Shown in pieces: positions 57,414 through 64,000 of a stretch of DNA of 64,000 nucleotides. Each line of letters starts with the position of its first letter. Position 1 is the stretch's first letter. The DNA is from Struthio camelus. Its lineage: Eukaryota; Chordata; Aves; Struthioniformes; Struthionidae. The position numbers and the translations under genes are program-made. The stretch spans positions 24,735,068-24,799,067 of the forward strand of contig NC_090952.1 of NCBI RefSeq assembly GCF_040807025.1. Reading direction: 5' to 3'. The notes beneath the pieces are model-generated. The model did no database searches. It was not told where the DNA came from and was given only the letters and a program-made list of their open reading frames with translations.

Positions 57414-57680
57414 GGTCATGCCCAGCTGAGGAGCAAGGACCTTCAGAGACTGAATCATCATGCTCCAAAGTGTCTGAATAGGAATAACATGTTACGTACC
57501 AGATTTACACGCTGACATAAGAGGTCCAGGCCACGCTTCCTTTGCTTGGTCATGCCCAGCTGAGGAGCAAGGACCTTCAGAGGCTGAGTCATCATGCTCC
57601 AAAGTGTCTGAATAGGAATAACATGTTACGTACCAGATTTACATGCTGACATAAGAGGTCCAGGCCACACTTCCTTTGCT
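57414..57680. repeat. Tandem duplication, two 134-bp units
   Basis: Unit 1 is 57414-57547 and unit 2 is 57548-57680. Both start GGTCATGCCCAGCTGAGGAG. They differ at only about four internal substitutions plus a one-base difference at the end (about 97% identical), so the duplication is recent. No open frame or splice signal runs through it. Confidence 0.95.
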
Positions 57681-60600
57681 AGACAAACGCAAGGCTCATT
57701 CACTACACTCACATATGCAGGAAACAAGAAATGTGCACAGCAGATAGGCTGATAGCGAAGAGATTTGGCAGAGATGCCCAGGAGCCAGAGCTAGCTATAT
57801 GTGCTCATCCCATCCACCATCACTAGGAGAAGCATACCACTTCTCATGGCCTTGACAAGTGGGACTCTGAAAAATGCACTAAGGTCTCCTGGCATTTCAC
57901 AGAAAACAAGCCTCTTTCTTACACAGTCTCTTAAACTGAGAGTTCAATATTCATACAGTGTATCCATCTATGTGGGCCAACTGTTTGGGGAAAAAAAAAA
58001 AGGGTTCAAAGGGACTCAGCCCAGGACTAACTCCCACTAACTTGTGTAGTGTGCCAAACGTACCGAGATGGTCCTGGTCCCCAAGAGCTTACTGGGTATA
58101 ACGATTAAAGGCACACAGATGCTAGGAAACAGAGCCACACAGGAAAAATGATTTGAGGCAAAGCAGACTTTCAGCCAGAGTAGTGGTTCAAGTAGGAGTC
58201 AGGGGAATAAAATCCAGGGGAAGGAGTTGTTTAATGTTGTAAAGAACTTTGAAAATGAAAGAATGGTATAACTGCTGAAGTGCCTTACTTCCAGCTCTGC
58301 TGGCTTCTTGAACTACCAATAAAAGATGCCTTCCACTCCAAAAAAGGACATTCTGGACTTCTCAGAAGAAAGCTTATTCTCACAAGAACTGCAGCCCAAT
58401 TACCATCTACGGATGCAAGGACTTTGAAGGAGCACATATGTTTTGGACTGCTTATTGCCTAATTCTTTTAAATACTGATGCATATATAATGCACAACAAT
58501 TCTCCCTTTTCTGATGCCTCTGCAGTGACACTGCAGTTGATGAAACAAAAGGAATTTCTGTAAAGGACAAAATTTCTTCATGCTTACGATACTACAGAAA
58601 TATGGACAGCAAGAGCAGATTCACCAGAGAGAGATAAAGAGTCTGAAGGACCATCTGGCACTGTTTAGTGCCACTTCACACAGGAGTGGTGCCCATTCTG
58701 CACGTTCATTACCATCATTACAGCATCCAGGTCAGGCTTGGTATGAGTCTCAGTCTTGCCTTACTAAATGTAGCAACATGAGTTACAAGAGTTTGTTTAC
58801 TCTTCTGGTTCCAGCTCTGCTTCTTGCACTGCTTTTTGTTTGTACTATAGACACAGAGGAGTGAAAACATTAAATGAACTTGAGTGGCAATGTCAATGCA
58901 ATACAATGGAAGGTAGATTGTTTAAGGTAGTGCAAAAATCATACAAGATCAGACACACGCCATTGGGAGCAGAACGCGTAAACAAACAGACAAAGTGTTT
59001 TATATAACCTGCTAGCCACAGCGTTCTCAATCAGGAAGCTTTCATTGCTGTCAAGTTTAGTTAGTCATTATGCTCATTCGTAATTATAACCCTCCCACGT
59101 TTTATTCTGTAGGATTCTCAGGGTATAGGCTTTCAAACTGGGACAACTTCTGACAGCAACATCATCAGAAATAAACCTCCGAGGCAGAAGACCTTGACCA
59201 TACAAGGAGGTATATGGATGTCAGCCCCATTAGCCATATACAACTCAGTATAGACCTGAGATCTAAAAAGGCATCAGATCTGCCTTCTCGATGCATCTTG
59301 ACTTCTTTCCTCTTTCAGCTCAAGCAGCTGATCTTCTGTAGGCCTGAACAGCCTTGTTGCATCGCAAAGTTCTTCCAGCTGGGCTTTTGTGGTCCTAACT
59401 TTTAGCTATTTGTAGCAATTTTTAATATTATTTTTGACAATAAAGAAAATAAACCCATATTATTACTGGGCTTTTCTTTCATAACAGCTCTCTTAGAGCA
59501 AATAAATGACTCGCAAATCTTTAGACTGGATTTTGTGGTTAGATTTTGTTGTCATTACTTCCCAGGGCAGAACTGTCTCTATTCTTTCAGAGATATTGGG
59601 AACATTTGACAGGTTCTGGATGGGCACTGGGAAAGCGCTGGGAGCCCGGATGCTATTCTTGTAATCAGAGCGTTGAACGGAGGCCTACGTGCAATGCCTT
59701 TTCCAGAGTGGCCCCTTGAAATCCTCCTGCAGACATCTGGCAGTGGGAGCTAATTGGTACAGCTAATTTTCCATCTCACTTTCTGTGCTGTAGAGGTTAT
59801 GCTTAACCTGCTAACTGTAGGTCAGCATATTCTATATCCCTTTCAAGATAAAATAATATCTCAGAATAACAATGAAAGCTAATCTTCTCCCACGTACACC
59901 ACCACATCGTTCTTATTTACTCTGATTCTAGAGGAAATCTGTAATTTCAGTGTTTTCACTCTAGTGGTGCAATCCAGGAAAAGTCAGTCTATGTATCATA
60001 TTTCCAGTGTGTATACTGTTCTGTCTACTCACCCAGCACGGCCACGAATCCTAGCCTAGATCCTTCTTCAGTGGAAGTCATCTCAGAAAGAAATGCATGC
60101 CTTCAGCACACCTGCAGAAGAGGGCAGACTGCAAGAGAAACCATGCTTCCACTTGTGGGCCCACCAGGGGACAGGAGCTTCAGGTGAAACAAAACACATG
60201 GCTGCTGCCGCTGAGGAGCTTTACCTCGAAATCGACAGTCAGAACTCCCCCTTGAAACGAGATCTCAGACAATGCAGAACTTCAGAGATGACACAGGAGA
60301 GACAGCCAGAAATGCACTGCAGAGACTGACGTACCATGATAAGGGTTCTGGAAAACTCACTGGGAAAATTCCAGCATTATCAACCTCATGGGTGAAGGCT
60401 CCAACTGCCAGCAGTAACTTCAGTCAATTAATGTACCTCATTGTAATGCAAAGGTACAGCAAAAGATCCTCCTAGAGTGACATTATTTGAAAGACAAGTG
60501 AAAGTTCTTAAGACTTAAAGACTTAGTTAAACTTTAAAATCGTATTTCATTTTTGGTAAAGGCTCAGGGTGCTAAACTGGGAACTGGGATGAGGCCTTCA

Positions 60601-62720
60601 CACTGCACAGTGAAGCAATGATTTACAACCTGCGAAAACTCTGCAACTCCTATACATTGCACAAAATCCAGACAAAAAACCTTCTTTCCTACAATGCAGT
60701 GCCCACGCTGCTACCTAGGTCCTATGTGCGTACAGACCTTTCCAGTGATGATTACAGCGATGTCTGCCCATATTTCAGCTCTCACACCTGAGTATACTTT
60801 ACCACTGAATACTTGCTCTTCATTGAATGCAGTGCGATGATTTGTGACTGCATTGTGAAGATGCTTTGTACCCATTATCAATACAGCCATATTTCTGTGC
60901 TTCGAACATCATCTTAAAAAATGGTGCATGCTGTTTCCCAGGTTAAATAATAAGGTTCAAAAACCCATCAGTGTTCTAAAGATTACTGAATGGCACTTGC
61001 TGCACAGAATTTATAACTGTGTACGCCCAGGGCTCCCTTTCCAGCTCTAAAGCACTCTAGTAAGTGCCCAGGGTCATTAGGATGGCTATCAGAGCAGGTC
61101 CGAGGACTATAATGGAAATTGAGCTTTGGATTTGAAAGCAGTTTGTTTGATTGCACATAGAGGAAGCACTACAAGCTCCATTATTCTCTGAAGGGCTGAA
61201 ACGTTAAGGGAAAGTCAGTTTGTCTGTACAACAAGCAGGAAACAAGGTCAAATCCAAGGTCAAATCCAGAAGTGGAAGCCCAGAACAGATGTGGCCCCAG
61301 GCTTCTGCAGATGCCCTTTCAGAGAACAATATATCATTTAGAAGAGGAATCAGGTGGGGAATTGCATTTCGTCAAGAGTATTTCATGAAGCAGTGTACAC
61401 AGGCGTGGGCAGAAAGCAGCTTAAAACACTGCGACTGATTAGCATTCCTTACGATTTTAAGCGCTGTATTGACAGAACAAGTTTTTTGGTAAACAGGTAA
61501 GGAGAACTTGGTTTGGCTTTTGGCAAGGAAATACTTCTGAAGGTCACGTGTGATTAGAGAATAAACATCAAAGCCAGGGGGAGAGAGAGAGAGATGAGGG
61601 CTTCCAGGAAGAAATGGGGAGAAGAGGAAGGTGCAGGAGATCATCGTCAGGTCAGAACCATTCGTTCTTTAAGCGCTGGAATTCCCCAGTGTAGTAACAA
61701 CTTAATCTGATTCAGTGGAATTGATTCAAATTCCAGGGAATGGCAAACAAGCAGCATAAACCAGAACGTCACAAACAGAACTGGCAACGCATCGGGATTT
61801 CATCATCTCCAGGAAGAGGCTGAGTGTTCCCATGGGGAATATCGAAAGAGCAGCTCCTGCTCTACAGATGCATGACTGAATCAAGGGCAATTGCAGAGGA
61901 TATGTGCCGTGGAAAACTAACTGCGAGGAGGCAGTCATCTGCCTTTACCACAGGGGGTACGGACACCTCTCAGCAATGCCATGCCCACAGTAGTTTCAAG
62001 GATGAGTTAGGAAACTGCTCTAAAAATAATTGGCAGTTGCCAAACTAAACCCTTCGAACTACATGTTCTTCTTGCTTTACAATTTTATTATCTTTTATTC
62101 ACTATGAAATGCTGCGGCCTTCTCATTAAAATTGGCCCCTAATCCTATGTTCCTATAAAAATTATTTGCCTTAAAAAGTTAGGAATGATGAATCATCAGT
62201 CTCATTCCAATTGCTATTAGCACAGGCTTGAAATCTGCCAACAGAACAGTTCTCTGAAAGAACAGGAACTTCACAGAATCGCACAACATGTTTGGCAGCA
62301 TCAGTTTTGTTTCTGTTCTTCACAGAAGTATTTTGTTTAAACCTAGCTGAATTCAATTTTAATGTTCCATTCAGTTCAATACAGCTCATTAAAGATCTCA
62401 ATTATAACATGGCTGTAATGATAAAGCCATCAAATATCTTGATTTAATCAAAAAAAAGATTATTTTACTGAAGTTTTTTGATATTTCAAAAGTAAAGCCT
62501 ATCAGAAAATGTGTTTTGCAGTAAACTAAGAACATTCAGGTTTTCACAATGATTCCAAAGGAAAGAATTGTCAGAACATGAGAATTTCTGGATAGACAAA
62601 CTTTCCTTTTTTGTTAGATTGTAAAAGAAGGTGAGATAGATGGAATTGTCGGCACAGTTCCACTTTTCTCAGGGCTTATAGTGCATTTTTACACATTTTT
62701 AAGCACAGGCCATAGAGCTT
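57681..62720. other. Upstream intergenic stretch, no recognised feature
   Basis: No known domain in any frame. A 12-bp direct duplication, AAGGTCAAATCC, lies at about 61236-61259. Confidence 0.45.
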
Positions 62721-62724
62721 GCTA

Positions 62725-62975
62725 GGCAGAGCAGGGAACTCGAAACTGAGAGCACCCGGTTTGACTCTGCCGGGGACTCACTGCTGGCCAATCTCTGTGC
62801 CCAGAGCTGTCAGCGGGCCCGTAGGAGGCTGGGATGTGCCTGGAAGGCAGCCGTACGGCTCGAAAGGGCAACTTCGACTTTCTGTATCCGTTTCCTCCTA
62901 TATAAAATGGGGGGGACAATGCTTAGGTATGTACTAACCTGAGATTATCCCTGCGCGGCGCTTCGCAGTGCAGGA
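62725..62975 (+). mobile_element. MIR-like SINE, decayed, possibly with an internal insertion
   Basis: GGTTTGACTCTGCCGGGGAC, then GGGCAACTTCGACTTTCTGT followed by ATCCGTTTCCTCCTATATAA and AATGGGG, resemble the MIR path from 'ggctctgcc' through 'gggcaagt...tctgtgcc..tttcctcatctgtaaaatgggg'. About 75 extra bases sit between the two halves. The 3' end carries CpG-rich GCGCGGCGCTTCGC. Confidence 0.45.
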
Positions 62976-62984
62976 GCCCCGCAG

Positions 62985-64000
62985 GACCTGGCATCTGTTT
63001 GATTTATTGGTATGGCTAGTACAGAAGATTACGCATGGTTACTCCCAAAAGCTGTTTGTATAGGTATGTGTGTTCCTCAGTCGTGGTAGCTGATGTACCT
63101 AAACACAGGCAGAGCCCAGAGCCCTTGCCACATCCACTCCAGAATCTGAGTGCAACAGAGAAAAAAGACAGATAGGTCTCCATTGGACGACCAAAAGCTA
63201 TGGCTTCTTAACCTCCTTCTCCCACCAGTAAACCTGCCCTGAAATTCATAATTTCAGCCCCAGACTCTCAGCCTTTCAGAAAGGCAGCCTTTCAGGAGCT
63301 GATGGTGGACCCAGATGATACTGGGGAGTGCTACAAGTAATGGATGATACTATTTAGTCTTTCATTAAATTATCATGATACCAGCTGGTAACACGGTATT
63401 AAGTCTTTGGACAGTGGAGGCTGCAAGAGCTATATCTGTGGGTGTGGGAGGGGGGGTGGTTTTCTCTCTCCCAAAACTCATACACACATTCCTTGGCTGT
63501 GCTGACCTCTTGGCAAGGGTGGAGGAAGAGGAGGAGGACTTCATCTCAAGATAAAGGCTGAGGCGGAAGTAAGTTGGTGGCAGGCTAAGATTTCCTCCTT
63601 CTCCCCAGCCGCCTCTCCTACCACATCCATCCCCCTCTCAGGACTCCGGGAGTCCTCTCTGGCCCTTCGCTTTTGGAAAGGGAAAACCCCACAGCCTGCC
63701 TCTGCTGGAGTGGGGCCCGAGTGGGCTGCATTTCACATGTCTAGTAACCGCTGTACGGTTTGGCACAGTGCGCCGAGAGCTGCCAGGGCAGAGTATCCTA
63801 CCCACGGTAAGGCAACAGTGAGAAAAAAGTGGAGCGCTTTCCTCCTACATATGAATGTCCTGCCCTTAAAGGCTTCTGTACTTAGATTGCTCAACTAATG
63901 AGCATCTTTGGGATCTTCTTTGACTCCCACGCAGCTGTAGCTGGGAAGAAACATTCCCACTCATCTGGGGCTGGCCAGGGTATCACATCCAGGGGAAAGC
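62985..64000. other. Window end, no recognised gene
   Basis: Includes a G-rich run at about 63441-63460 and purine/pyrimidine-rich stretches up to 63.7 kb. No exon could be supported. Confidence 0.4.

Noticed and set aside
1..64000. Possible tRNA, rRNA, CRISPR array, endogenous retrovirus or bacterial-type system
   Set aside because: No cloverleaf with A/B boxes, no rRNA motif, no spaced identical repeats, and no gag/pol-like frame or paired LTRs were seen on either strand.

Overview
The window is vertebrate nuclear DNA. It is most likely from a bird, or at least a sauropsid. Three things point this way: split genes with GT-AG introns; fragments of CR1 retroposons (about 49.95 kb and 16.75-17.19 kb); and a very low overall repeat load, with only a few decayed MIR-like SINEs. 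No bacterial-style coding density, operon, CRISPR array or intact mobile element is present.

The one gene I can establish is a complete SLC6A14 orthologue (sodium- and chloride-dependent neutral and cationic amino-acid transporter, ATB0,+). It lies on the minus strand with its start codon at 36980 and stop at 22183-22185. I traced all 14 coding exons by eye. Every junction is GT-AG, every exon phase matches the next, and the joined frame is 1,923 nt (640 residues plus stop), close to the usual length of about 640. The transporter hallmarks are in place: TM1 with GNVWRFPY, an extracellular loop 2 with four N-glycosylation sequons and cysteines, the TM8 LDS sodium-site motif, and the TM10 gate aspartate. 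There is no frameshift or premature stop. The first exon sits in a dense CpG island (about 36.88-37.46 kb) with a TATA-like GATAAAG about 60 bp upstream of the ATG. At the 3' end, an AATAAA followed by a GU-rich stretch at about 20.48-20.56 kb marks the likely main polyadenylation site, giving a 3' UTR of about 1.6 kb.

Layout: 1-20.48 kb is non-coding sequence downstream of the gene. It contains two orphan CpG-rich patches (2.83-3.43 kb and 18.86-19.53 kb), a cluster of three CACGTG E-boxes (1.23-1.34 kb), a 48-bp tandem duplication and an old CR1 copy. 20.5-37.5 kb is SLC6A14 with its introns, UTR and promoter. 37.5-64 kb is the upstream gene desert. It holds a perfect 28-bp inverted repeat (46.95 kb), a CR1 tail, a 134-bp tandem duplication (57.4 kb) and a MIR-like element (62.7 kb). 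No second protein-coding gene could be supported. In mammals AGTR2 is a neighbour of SLC6A14, but its large single coding exon is not in this window.

The oddest sequence is the interval around exon 3 (33.2-34.6 kb). The 3' half of the exon has an old, decayed tandem copy that still carries a GT donor. The whole exon is also bracketed by an identical 46-bp direct repeat offset by exactly 1,300 bp.
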